Assembly (NCBI RefSeq): GCF_036711975.1
Contig: NC_091971.1
Span: 2,673,501-2,737,500, forward strand
Source of the DNA: Onthophagus taurus
Lineage: Eukaryota; Arthropoda; Insecta; Coleoptera; Scarabaeidae
Direction: 5' to 3'
Length of the DNA stretch: 64,000 nt
The notes under the pieces were generated by a model that did not search any database, was not told the DNA's origin, and worked only from the letters and a program-made list of their open reading frames with translations. Below are positions 1 to 11,400 of the stretch, piece by piece. The stretch's first letter is position 1. Each line of letters opens with the position of its first letter. Position numbers and translations under genes: made by a program.

Positions 1-435
1 TTAAAATCAACAATAAGATTGAAAATTAGAGTAATTTTTAAGCCAAAAATGCTTTTTGTATGTTTAGATGATAATTTATTAGAAAGATATTAAAAGATTT
101 ATCCTTACCATTTTTGCGTGTACGCTGTCAACAACTAAAAAGAAGTAGAGAATTTGTTTTTAGAAGGTTGGTAAACTTTCAAAGTTTAAAATAAAAGTAT
201 CCAACAGTCAAATTTAAGTTTAATCTTTTTTTAAAAATAAATGTTTTATTATATTAAATTCAAAAAAATTAATTTATTAAGAAATTAATGAATGATAATT
301 TAAGTTACCAAAATTTTAATTTATGCTATTGTCAGTATTGCAAAATCTGCAAATTAGGTTTGTCTGACGTCACGATGACAGATAACTAACCTACAAAACT
401 GGGTGTAGTTTTCCTATGTACAATTAAAAGACGAA
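1..435. other. Upstream region of Arpc5
   Basis: AT-rich sequence with no convincing reading frame. Its right part must hold the Arpc5 promoter and 5' UTR. A short pyrimidine/TGACGTCA-like stretch (around 363-372) resembles a CRE/ATF site, but this is only a motif match. Nothing else is supported here. Confidence 0.5.
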
Positions 436-1057
436 ATGGCAAAAAACACGTCAAGTTCAGCGTTTAGAAAGATCGATGTCGATCAGTACAACGAGGATAA
501 TTTTAAAGAAGAAGATGCCGACCAAGGGGGGCCCACAGGACCCGATGAAAGTGAAATAATCGGCCTTTTAAGCAAATATCCTTTTAAAACTTATCATAAA
601 TTTGAATCAGTTTTTGAGAAATCGCCTTTTTTATAACCGGCATAGCTTTCCTTAACTCTTTTCTTACAGGAAAACATATTGATGCTTTAAGAACAGTACT
701 AACAAATGCTCCATTGGGGTCAAAAAATCAAACACTCAGAGTGAGTACAAAAAAATTTTTCCTGTTTTTCTTATCAATTTCTAGATAAGTTTTTAAATAA
801 ATATATAACATTTTCAGGATAATGCACTAAGTCTTACATTAAGAGTCCTCCTTGCAATAAAAACATCTCAAATAGAAGAAGCTGTGCAATCATTGAACAT
901 AGAATTAATAGATGTTTTAATGAAATATGTTTATAAAGGTTTTGAGATGCCTTCGGAAGGAAGTAGTGGCCACCTATTGGTTTGGCATGAAAAAGCTTAT
1001 AATGTAGGTGGAGTTGGATGTATTGTTAGGGTTTTATCAGATACGAAACGAGCATAG
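436..1057 (+). CDS. Arpc5: Actin-related protein 2/3 complex subunit 5 (ARPC5, p16)
   Basis: Three coding exons, 436-575, 668-740 and 818-1057, give 150 codons, the usual length for ARPC5. The start MAKNTSSSAFRKIDVDQYNE is the conserved N-terminus. The tail (FEMPSEGSSGHLLVWHEKA, then GGVGCIVRVLSDTKRA) is equally characteristic. ARPC5 is an all-helical subunit of the seven-protein Arp2/3 complex, which nucleates branched actin filaments in the cytoplasm. Intron 2 (741-817) is ordinary GTGAGT...CAG. Intron 1 cannot be joined in frame with GT-AG sites without losing conserved residues. Splicing AT-AC at 576/667 restores ...LLSK-GKHIDALRTVL, matching the family. An AATAAA lies only about 11 nt after the stop. 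Confidence 0.95.
576..667 (+). other. U12-type AT-AC intron of Arpc5
   Basis: The 92-nt intron begins ATATCCTTTT (576-585), the textbook U12-dependent 5' splice site. It ends in AC (666-667). A U12 branch-site consensus TTCCTTAAC lies at 648-656, about 12 nt from the 3' end, in the 10-15 nt window typical of this class. The reading frame (phase 2) and the conserved residues on both sides are restored only with these borders. Confidence 0.88.
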
Positions 1058-1434
1058 TGTTCAATTAAATAAAAATTCACTTTAAGTTTTAAGAGACAAC
1101 AAATTCCGATACATTTTTTTGTAAAAAAATCAAAAAAAGAAAAATGTAATTCCTTGCTTTTACTATTTTTATTATACAATTACTATCGTTCTTTTTTTTG
1201 AAGTATTGCAATTTGTATTTTTAATTATTTTTATTGTCGACTTAGCCTCTTATTTTATTATTAAAGATACAGTACAGGAGTGATGAGTTTTTTTTTAATA
1301 CTAAATAAATAAAATGAAATTAGTTATAAAAAATTTATTAATAAAATACATCTCATTTATAACATATCATTAAAATTCATCAAATTCGTCAAATAAGGCA
1401 CAATTTTCAATATATATTTTGTTCAAATCCACAT
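1058..1434. other. Convergent 3' region of Arpc5 and Crat
   Basis: AT-rich intergenic spacer between two genes that transcribe toward each other. It contains AATAAA-like signals on both strands (for example near 1068 on +, and TTTATT near 1335 for the - strand) and A/T homopolymers. No gene is seen. Confidence 0.6.
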
Positions 1435-4400
1435 TTACATTTTTGATTTTTGTGTTTTCGCGAGAATATCATGCATATCATTTAAACTGTTAACCAAAGC
1501 ATCTTTAAACTTAACAGCTGAAGTATCAGGATGAGCGGTAAAAGCGGAAATTCCAAAATTAATATCTTTGGGGCGTGGATTATAACAACAAGCGTAACCA
1601 TCCGGTACTAAAGGCCCAAAACACATAAATCCATCGCATTTAGTCGCTACTTGACTCGTTGAAATCCTCATATGTGCACTACGAACATAACCTGGGTCGG
1701 AATAAATTTCAGGAATTTTTTCACCAAGTTCCATAGCAGCCAATTTTAACCCCAAAAGATGACGATCCACTCCAAACCCATTCATAGCCTCAACCGTATA
1801 CTTTTTGTGCCCATCAATAGCTTTTCTTAAAGCGGTTACTTTGTCAGCGTTGCTTTTTGTGTTGTCCAACATCGTTTTTGCGAAATCGATGGATTCAATC
1901 GAACAAGATCTAATCGTTTCTGTTCGGCCATGTGCGTATTTTCTGGTTGCTGCTGATTCATAATGAGCCCCGGGTGTTTTATGTACTCTAAAAAATGTTG
2001 TTATTAATAGAAAATAATTTTTATTTTATCTTTACCTGTAAAACGCGTATTGCAAAGCGATTTGAATAAAACTATCCGGACTGAGTTTTTGTGATTTAAT
2101 AAAATCTTTTCCAAACGAATCAAAATGAAGACAGAATAAATCTAATCCATCAGCTTGTCTTAAAAAAGAAAATTTTAAAGTATTAATGTTTAAATGTTTT
2201 TATTAACTTACTCATCAACGTTTTTGGAAGCGACTAAAATTGCTTTTTGTATTTCATCATTTACATTAAATGGAAGACGTTCTGGTATTTTATTATAAGG
2301 AACATCAGGTTTACCTTTACCTGATTCTTTTTTACTACAAAATTAAAAATACCCATGAAGGTGATAAAACAATGAGTTTAGTCCGAAACTTACATAGATT
2401 CATAGATGTAATCTGAAATAACAGCAACAGGTTGTCCTTCACTTGGCGAGTGTTCATAATTTAACCCAACCAACCCATCTTGCCCTATAATAAACTAAAT
2501 ATGGAATAACAAAATTATATTCATTGATAACCTCGTAAAAAGTTACCTGTATCGTTTTATCATACCAACGATTACCACCATTTTGCTTGCTACCACCTCC
2601 ATGTAATAATTGTCTCCCAGCAATGGTCTTTCTATTTTCATTAGGAAGTGGAGACATCGGCCCATCGAGACAGACCAAAAATAAAGATTTTTGTATTTCT
2701 TTTGCGCTCGCCTCATTTTCAGGATCTTAATAAAAACAATTTTAACAAAATAATGTTATTTACATCCTTAGTTTGGAATTTTGTCAAATAAACGACTTAT
2801 AGTTTGGAGAAACTATGTGGTTGAAACTAAAGATTGAAGCAGAAGGAGAAATGGGAACCAACCACAGAGTACTATCCGTGCAAAAAATCATGGCCCTTTG
2901 TCTACTTTGCTATTTTTTTTCTCCTAAACTATTTGACGAAAAACTTTCAAATTTGAACTGGTGGTAAGCCGATGTGTTCTTATTGTGGGGCATATTTTAT
3001 TTTTTCGATATTCCATATAGTTTCGCGGAAAATCGCCGTTTAGTAGGATGCAGTTATTTCGCTGTTATACAGTACGTCGCGCCTTTATGTTACCTACATA
3101 AAGAAATAAGGCGCGACGTCCTGTCTGGGACGCACCATCTGTTTCGATTGGACAGAACCCCCGTCACCCCGCAGAGCTTATTTCTGTTTCTCTTTAATTT
3201 GTAATTCCATTAAATCGCTCTTAAAAAATTAGGAAGCTCTAATTTTGAATAATTGATAACGGAATCCGACAACCGACATTATTTGACATATTTTGGTCAA
3301 ATCCGCGAGAAAATCCACCCAGCCGTTTTCGACATAACGGCGTCTTACGAAACCGCGATTTTCCGCGAAACTGTATGGAATATCGAAAAAATAAAATATG
3401 TCACTCATTAAGAACACATCAGGCTACCACCTGTTCAAAATTCAAATTTTTTTGTATGATAGTTTTCGAGAAAAAAAATCGCAAAGTTGCCGGTACCGTA
3501 AAAAATCGAGTACTTTTTTCATTTAACTCGCGATAAAAAGAAAATCGTAGATTCGAACATTTTTAAATTGACATATCTTACGTAGAAATGTTCAGTGGTT
3601 ACAACAAACTTTGTCGTAATTTTTTTTATCGAACGGTTGCGAAGATATCTATCTCTAAAGTGCCTTGACTTTTTGCATGGATAGCAGTCATCAACTATTA
3701 ATAATATCCGATAATATAATATCCGTAAACTAAGGCAGGAGGAAGAAAGACTAAAATACCAAGAAAAAACAAACAACGAATTTCAAAAACTAGAACAAAC
3801 AGACAATTTAACACTGGAAGAAAGGAGGAGAATTTTTAATGAGATAATGCGAAATAAAGCTATGGAGGTATGTCGAATGAGAAAATATAATAATTAGAGA
3901 AAGAGGACACACTGTATGACACTGTAAGAACGAATTCGTAAGACGATAGAGCAAACTATAGAACGAATAGAGATATAGTTAAGAATATGGAATAAGGGAG
4001 GCGAAAAAGAACAGTTGGGAAGAGTTTGGAATAAGCTTAAGTGAAATATACGGATTAAATAACAAGAAATTCTGGAATTAAATAAGAAAATTGAAGGGAG
4101 ATTAAAGGAAACAAATAAAAGACGTCAAAGATAAAAACAACGAGATAAAGACAAATACAAGGGAAATTCTGGACTTATGGGCGGATTTTTATGCAGAAAA
4201 GTTTGAAAGGAAAGTAGAGACGGGCAATAAACTACACCTAATATTCGTGGATCTAAAAGCAGCTTTTGACATGGTTAACCATAGTATTATATGGAAGTGT
4301 CTGGAACAACTAATGGTACTACAAAAACTAACAAAAATAATCGAAAACCTGTACAGGAAAGTCAAAGGCATAGTACAAATGAAGCGAAAAACATCAAAAA

Positions 4401-6277
4401 CTTTTAAAATGAGCAAGGGAATAACACAAGGCGATAGCTTAAGCCTCTTGTTATTTATAATATTAATGGACAGAATGATAAAAAATACAAGAACAAGAAC
4501 AAATACATATCGAACAGTAAAAATAGATCATTTACAAATATGCTGACGACATAGCGCTGATAGCAGAGAACCATAAAAGGCAAGAAAGTTGGTTGATATA
4601 TGGACAGAAGAAATTGAAAAGATGAGCCTAGAATTGAACGTAAATAAATGTAAAATTGTGATAATAAATAAAAAGGAAATAAGAAATAACCTGAAAGAAA
4701 TATATGAGTACTTGGGCTTTATAACATCACAAGATGGAAGGATAGATTTAGACGTAAATGTAAGAATAACGAAAACAAACAGCGTAAGTATATCATACTC
4801 TAAACAGAACAATTTTTGGGAAGAAGGAGATAGATAAAAAGATAACATGAAAGTGTACAACTCGGTGGCACTTCCAATATTAACATATGCTAGTGAATCA
4901 TGGACACTCTAAGATAAACAAGAAGGAAAGATCACAGCACTGGAAATGAAATTTTTACGGAAAATAGTGGCAAAGACGAAGTAGTAGGCTGGGAGTAGAT
5001 TAAGAGGAGATAATCAGCAAAATAGAGAGAAAACAACTAAACTGGTACGCCCACATAATTAGAATGGAACATAACACAATAGTAAAAAAGGTATTTGAAG
5101 CAAAGAATAAGGATAAAAAAAGAAGGGGAAGATCTAGAAAGAAGTGAGAGGTTAGAATAGTAGAAGTTGGGAAGAAGATAGTGAAGACTCTAGCAGATAT
5201 AAAAGAATTAGCCAGGAACCAGAGGGAGTGGAAGAAGTGGATGGAGGAATAGGAACAAGATTTATCTGACGCCATCAGTAAAAGAAAAAGAAGATCATCC
5301 TTAATTTACCTTTAATTAATTGTTGATAAGCTTTCCCCCAATTATCCCTACTATCAGAAGTTAAAATTCCAATTGGAGGAGCTGTTGCAACAGATTGTTC
5401 CATAATATCATGTAATTGTTGTAACAGTTGGTTTTCACTAATAAGTTGATTGTTATCGCCAAATAAATGCACTTTAAAGAACTAAAACCAAATACATAGT
5501 TATTATTTTTACTTAAACAAATTTAAAAAAATTATTTACGTGATTATTATGCATAACCACAACATGTTTTGAGGTAGGATAATACTCTAATTTATCACGT
5601 TTCAACCCTGGAATTCTACAAGTTCCAATAACTTGTTTGTATTGATTCATATCCAAAGGATCTTTACCCATCATATCAGTAGGAATTTTATCACTTAAAA
5701 CACAAAATTAAATTAAAAAATATTTAAAAATCAATATTACCTACTTATCGATTAATAATTTATATTCCATAACAGCCAAGATTAACCTCGCTGAGTAAAC
5801 AAGTCGTTCATGCTCAGTTTTAAAATTTTCAATGGGATAAACTAAAGCCGGACTTGAATGAATGATTACAGGGTATCTAAAATCTAAATACGCCGAGTGT
5901 AACCACCACTCCGAAAGCCAATTTTCAGTGCTTTTCGCTTTTTCAACGAGATATTTTTGAAGTTTCGCTCCGATTCCATTTTCATCAGAGAATTTCTTAA
6001 TTAATTCTGTTGTGCTGGCGAATTCTTTGTCACTCAAATGTGGTTTAGCGGTTAATAAAAATTTATCAAGGGTTTGTTTGAGGGCTGGAACGGGTAATCT
6101 TGGTAAGTTTTGAGAAACATTTCTGGCGTTTAAGAAAGAAGGAAGAATACTGGTCTCTGCTCGTGTCAAGTTGAACAATTTTGGTCTTAAAATCTAAAAT
6201 TTAATTAAACATATGTTAAAGTAAAAAGATTTTTATAAACTTACTTTATTTGTTGAGGCAATCGCTCTTCCATACAT
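1435..6277 (-). CDS. Crat: Carnitine O-acetyltransferase
   Basis: Nine exons read right to left: 6277-6245, 6193-5745, 5693-5540, 5481-5310, 2725-2547, 2494-2394, 2334-2212, 2158-2036 and 1987-1435. All join in phase and give 628 codons (human CRAT is 626). The enzyme transfers acetyl groups between CoA and carnitine. Visible marks are KLPRLPVP-type N-terminal sequence, TENWLSEWW, GGGSKQNGGNRWYDKTIQ, the catalytic histidine in NYEHSPSEG (about residue 344), FGKDF, AFYRVHKTPGAHYESA, and STSQV followed by CFGPLVPDGYACCYN. The first exon (MYGRAIASTNK, continuing ILRPK) is basic and lacks acidic residues, like a mitochondrial presequence. The last three residues, SKM, resemble a peroxisomal PTS1. 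Dual targeting is known for CRAT. The second exon uses donor AA|GTAGGT; reading through would hit a stop. An upstream non-coding exon is possible (acceptor near 6297). Confidence 0.93.
2880..3510. repeat. Foldback (inverted-repeat) element in the Crat intron
   Basis: The left arm (about 2890-3065) and right arm (about 3325-3505) are inverted copies. Both contain ATTTTTTCGATATTCCATA and TTTCGCGGAAAATCGC in opposite orientation. The centre (3067-3125) holds a second hairpin built on GTCGCGCCTT / AAGGCGCGAC. There is no transposase and the outer ends are not sharply defined, so this is a foldback or MITE-like remnant in the large Crat intron. Confidence 0.7.
3725..5290 (+). pseudogene. Decayed non-LTR retrotransposon (LINE) reverse transcriptase
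   Basis: Fragments of one reverse transcriptase lie in several frames: VDLKAAFDMVNH (motif A, about 4247), GITQGDSLS...LLF (motif B, about 4420), YADDIALIAE (motif C, from 4539), then YLGFITSQDG, PILTYASESWTL and QREWKKWMEE near 5230. The order and motifs are those of a jockey/CR1-like LINE. Many stops and frameshifts show it is dead. It is 5'-truncated and sits antisense to Crat in intron 4. Confidence 0.85.
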
Positions 6278-6856
6278 TTTCGTATCACAATACGGGCTGG
6301 AATTAAAAAAGATTTTAACCAATTTGTTGATATAAATAGATTAATAAAAGTCGAACCTTTCTAAATGGAGCATCGTTAGGTGGGGAATGTGAGTTTAAAC
6401 GTATACAGGAGAGATAAGTAACAGTGAAAGTTTTTTACTCCCACCAAAAGAAATATTATACAAAAAATATTTATCAAGGAATTCAAGTGTTGTCTGTGAG
6501 TTTTATAATAAACAGGGATAAAAGTGCCAGTCATGATCGTTTTTAAAGAGACAAAGTTTAAAGATATGTTATATTAAGGAGACTTTTAATCACTAATCGT
6601 TGTTTATTTACATATTCAAATTAATCGTTTTACTTACCGGTGTTAGTGTTAAAGTATTTTCAACTTCAACTGAGGTGTTATCCCGTAACAATCAGTTTAA
6701 ATAGTTATTTTTAAAATTGTACAATGAACAATGAACCTTATTATTGGAAAACATAACCTAACTTTTTTTAATCAATCATTTTTTATTTATAAATTTTTAA
6801 ATACAAGAGTTAATAATGATTAATTAAAACAATAAATGTAAATAAATACAGTTTAT
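6278..6856. other. Crat upstream region and Ntmt 3' flank
   Basis: About 580 bp of AT-rich sequence between the Crat start and the Ntmt stop, two genes on the same (-) strand. It must contain the Crat promoter and any 5' UTR exon, and the Ntmt 3' UTR. A splice-acceptor-like TTCCAG (minus strand, near 6297) suggests a 5' UTR intron. No reading frame is supported. Confidence 0.5.
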
Positions 6857-7604
6857 TTAAGTGATTTTACGTAACGCAAACATGTATACAGGGTATAATT
6901 CTTTTGGAAAACTAGTTTGTTTTATTTTTTTAAAACAATTCACATTAGCTTTTTTAAATATATCCATATACATAGAAAAAGGTCTTGTAACTGAGGAGTC
7001 TTTTTCATCATCTTCAACTGCACCCGAAGAAGTTACATTTTCTTTTATAATAATCACTCCATTTTCTCTTAAACTTTCACTAAAAAAAATGTTTAAATTT
7101 CAATACATTTCAAATTCACCAATATTTACTACATTATTACCTGCATTTTTGTATAAAATAAATTAAATCTTCTTCAGTTAAATGTCCTAAAACCCACTGA
7201 CACCAAATGATGTCGTATCTGTTTGGTTCAGGCGAAAAATTTTGTAAGCCGCATGGATTAAATTCTCCTATTTTACTTAAAACGGTTGGTCCTAAATATT
7301 CTTTAGCTTGATCTAAAAAATTAGAATTTTGTTCTACTAAATCGACTTTGTCGAAGATATTCGATAATAAATATTTTGTGATTCTTCCAATTCCTGCCCC
7401 ACAATCACACGCGTATGTTTTTCCTGGTGGTTTTTTTAATTGGAAGAGGTGCTTTAAAAATTGCTTTGACCCTTGAATATCCACGCGGGATATATGACCA
7501 AATCCACCCAGCATTCCTTGAACAGTCGCTGGTATTTCAGCCCAATAATTTTCGGCATTTTTGTAAAAATCATTTTCCTCGTCTTCTTTTTCTACAGTTT
7601 CCAT
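6857..7604 (-). CDS. Ntmt: Alpha N-terminal protein methyltransferase 1 (NTMT1/NRMT-like)
   Basis: Two exons, 7604-7141 and 7079-6857, join in phase (AG|T, serine) and encode 228 residues, the family length. The enzyme uses S-adenosylmethionine to methylate the exposed alpha-amino group of proteins starting (Met)-X-Pro-Lys. Recognisable parts are AENYWAEIPATVQGMLGGF near the N-terminus, the SAM-binding loop CDCGAGIGRITKYLL (about residues 66-80), VDLVEQN, YDIIWCQWVLGHLTEEDL, and after the intron ENGVIIIKENV and PVYMFALR. The intron is GTAATA...TTTTAG and 61 bp long. The gene lies head-to-head with Rgl, so the two may share a promoter region. Confidence 0.93.
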
Positions 7605-8496
7605 AATTATAAACAGTATTACATTAAAGATTTTATTGCAAATAGTTCACTTTTTCTAAAAAAATTTTAGGTTAGGTTAATTTGATTTAAGATTTTTGTG
7701 AGGTTAGGTTCACCAAATAAATTCTAATTATATACCTATTTCAGTGTTTAATATCCTAAATTTTTAATAACATCCCTTATAGTCATAAAGTAATTTATAA
7801 AAATAATTTTTTAAATTATAAATAAAAATTAAAAAATGGCGCCATCTATCAGTAATAATAATTTATATAAATTTTCATCAATAAAAGATCTTCTAATCAT
7901 AAAAGTCGTGATACTTTAAATACAAAACAATAAACATAAAAAAAATATTATTTAATTAATTAATTATTCGATTAAATCTAAATTAATCTTCATAAAACAC
8001 AAATTTTAAAATAGTGCCACCATCTATTGATACACAATTGAAATTAATAGAAAGAAAAATAATACGCGCGTTTCAAGTTGGCAAACCTGCAAAAAATGTA
8101 CGTAACGTGATGTCAGGAAGAGAAAGTCTCTCAAAAGTTTTTTTATTGAAAGAAAACATCACTCCCTTATCTAGTGTTTAACATCAAACATCACATATTC
8201 GTACGGTTTGTTATTGTAATTATAAAAAACATTTAATCATATTTACGTAGGAGGTCGCTTTAATCGGTAAATAAGACATTTGACAGCTGTTCGAGTTCAA
8301 TTGTTTTACGAATATAAAAAGTTTTCGTTGAGTTTCCTTGAAGATGTTTTAGTATGATTTGAACGGAAAAGCACGGTGCGAAAGGTGTTTGATCGTTTTA
8401 TTTATGAAAAAACTTTATCGTTGAGTTTTTTGTGGTGTGATGGATGGAAAAGTTTCGACGCAGCTGGGCGGACTTTCGCGAAAATGAAGAAGAAAA
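7605..8496. promoter_or_regulatory. Shared upstream region of Ntmt (-) and Rgl (+)
   Basis: About 890 bp between two divergent start codons. Two short related stretches, GGCGCCATCTATC (near 7838) and GTGCCACCATCTATTG (near 8014), may be repeat-derived. The right part (8200-8496) is probably Rgl 5' UTR. It contains an 18-codon upstream ORF starting at ATG 8444 whose stop overlaps the proposed Rgl start as ATGA (8497-8500). No core promoter can be proven. Confidence 0.45.
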
Positions 8497-11400
8497 ATGA
8501 ACGATGCAGATAGCTTGGTCAGTATCATTTACATTTAAACTAATTTATTCCAATCAATAATTAAAACAATAATTTATTGCTTTAGATGGTCTTAGTGTCC
8601 GTTAACCTCAAATTCCCGATTAATTTATGTGCGAACATTTCTAACCTCTCTCTCACGTTACGTTTTCTTAAAGTAACTTCTTGCAACAACTTCTTGTATT
8701 TGCGAAAAGAATTGAGAGGAGATTGTAATTACTATTTACAATTTGGATTATTAAGAAATGGTATTGTTGTTTATGATTACAGGGGAATCAAACAAACGGT
8801 AATTTAATTTTCGAAATGTATTCAGTGAAAGTGGAAAGTTTTTGTACTTTATTTGAATCAAAAAACTAAATCTTTTTGGTTGGACGTTTATTGAATACCT
8901 TAATTTTTGTGTCAAATTCTTTTTGCGGACTTTTTTTCGTTCTAACCTTGGCATTTTCTAATTTAGACGTTTAAACTGTGAATAGAGAACCTGTTTGTAG
9001 GACATGATTTATGAACTTTTTAATTTATAATGTTTCATTTAAATAAAAATAGGTAAAGTTGATGACAAGGAGGTAAGTATGTTTTATTATCAAGTTAATT
9101 AACAATTTAATGTTATATAACCTCAAAACCTGTTTTAAGAGAAAAATGGTCTACACTCATTTTATTATATGGCACTTTTGAAGAAAACAATGTCTTGATC
9201 TTCCAATGCAATGTGAAGATTTCTTATGATTTTCTGATCCAAAAGTCACATGGTTACTAAACTCTTGGCTTTTCAAAGTACTGCTATTTTGGAATTAGGT
9301 TCTTCTGCAATTCCAAGTTTGCTTAAGCAGCTAAGCTTGTGGTTAAATGATTCCAGAACGCAGATCAATAGTTTTTGGGTATTCCTAAGTTTGTACTTGA
9401 TAGATTCCAGAACATAGCACAAACTGATTCATAATCAAACTCATGTATCAAAAATCAACATTGTTTTCTAACATTTTGATTATTTTATAACCCATAAAAT
9501 TGACATTTAAAAATTTCTGTACGGTTTTATGTTTTAAACTGTTCCATTCAATTTTATTATTGGCTTTTAAATGAAGTAAGTAATTACAAAACCACTTTGC
9601 TCATTATATCGTTTCTAAGTGCAGCTTTTAACGTCGAAGAAGAAACAAGATTAGATGCACTTTATAGCAATTCACTTCGGTAAACCTCTCCATCAATTTA
9701 TTAAGCAACCTCGACCCCTGTTTCACCGTTATTTCCACATAACAGACAACTGGAAGAAAGCTTCTACGACTTTTAAACCCGATAACTTAATTGGTTCAAT
9801 TAATCCCGAACAAGACCGTTAATTGTTCCCTCGTTTTCAGGCGGGGCATTTATGATCTAACTTTATTATAACCTATATCGTTCGATAGATGAATGAATTT
9901 TTTTATGATAGTATTTCCTGTTTTAAGTTATCGTTTATAGTGGCGTCAGTTTCGAGTTTTTTAAATGTTCCCAATGGAGATATATTGCACGTGTGATAAT
10001 AATTTGCCAGCGGAATGGGATGAGTGTTTTGTAAGTATCGAGTTACTAATGTATTCTTCGTAACTATTACTACTTGTTACGATTTTGCAACCCTATCGAT
10101 TTAAATTGGGGGATTCTACAAACGTTTTCTTTTTTTGGAAACAATCCTACAATTGTTAGTGTTACACCAACGAATTAAAATTATCTTTTAATCTTTTTCT
10201 ACTTTATATCTATACCTATTGTTATTGTTTTTTATTGTTAATTGTAAAGATAAGGGAAGATATTGTACTGAAATTGGGATATAATATATTTTTTTGATTC
10301 AATAAAAGTAATAAGTCGAGATAAAAATCATAAAGTTGGTAAAGGAATGAAAAATTGGGAATTAAAGAAAAATCGCAATGTCAATTTAAACAATAATGAG
10401 CAATCTTCTTGAAGGAGAAGATAATAAATATAGATAAATAGCAAAACTATATCAAGATTAAGTCAGATGACATCTCTCAAGATCATTTATCATCTTCCTT
10501 AACATCATTACAATCCTTACTATATTCTCTAAGCACTCTCAATATCTTCTTAGCTTCCAATCATTCCTTAATGACGTCTTTTTCCTTAGCATCATTAATG
10601 TAGTCTAATATTATCTTTGCTTCAACACATTCCCGGACATATCTTGTTTAAATGTAGTAAATTTCCTTTGGGGCATGAAACGTATAAAGACATAAAGTAT
10701 CGTATAACATTAAACCCTGTTAAAGAGCTCTTTCAGTTGAAAACAAAGTTGAGTTATGGTTTTTGGGCGCGTTCCAGTATCGTTCCCTTCATCACTATAG
10801 ATTCTATTGAGAGCGTAGAAACTGGAACACACCTCTCGAAACGTCGTCAACGCCCTTTAAGTACGTTGACACGGCTAAAATTATGCGCGGGCCACGATTC
10901 CGGAATTGTGGGAATCGGAATTCTTGTCGCTTTGTTTTTCACGACTTCCGCGTGTTTATTATTCCATACAGATAGATCGGAAAATCGCTTATTTTTTTAA
11001 CCTAGATTTATCGATTTATTGTCGTAAAAAATGTTGTTGGGAATTTTTAAGAAATGATGTTGTAATTTTAGCTTTTTGTATTTTTTTTTATTTTGAAAAA
11101 CTGTTTTTCTACCACCTTTTAAATACGTCATTGAACGGAACGGAAATAGTCCCTGTTATCTTCGTTTTTTTTCCGACAGGTCAACATTTTCCGAATACTT
11201 TAAATTATACAATTCTGACGTAATCTTCAGTTTAACCTCGACAATTTTTTTTTAATATTTCCTTCTATTTTAAAACAAAACACCTGTTTTATAATTGTTA
11301 AACAAAAACTTTATTTGTTTGTTTCATTTAATTAGGCTCCCGTTTAAGTTCACACCTTAACGTTTTGTGTGAATCATCATTTTAGCTTCCTATATCGATT

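Noticed and set aside
436..636. A 66-codon open frame as the whole first Arpc5 protein segment
   Set aside because: Residues after SK (YPFKTYHKF...) have no counterpart in ARPC5 and come from reading into the AT-AC intron.
5745..5750. Donor TAG|GTAATA for the Crat exon ending at LLID
   Set aside because: It would place a TAG stop in frame. The alternative AA|GTAGGT gives IDN-DKIP, which matches the family.
6861..7166. 101-codon plus-strand frame over Ntmt
   Set aside because: Antisense shadow of the Ntmt second exon and intron.
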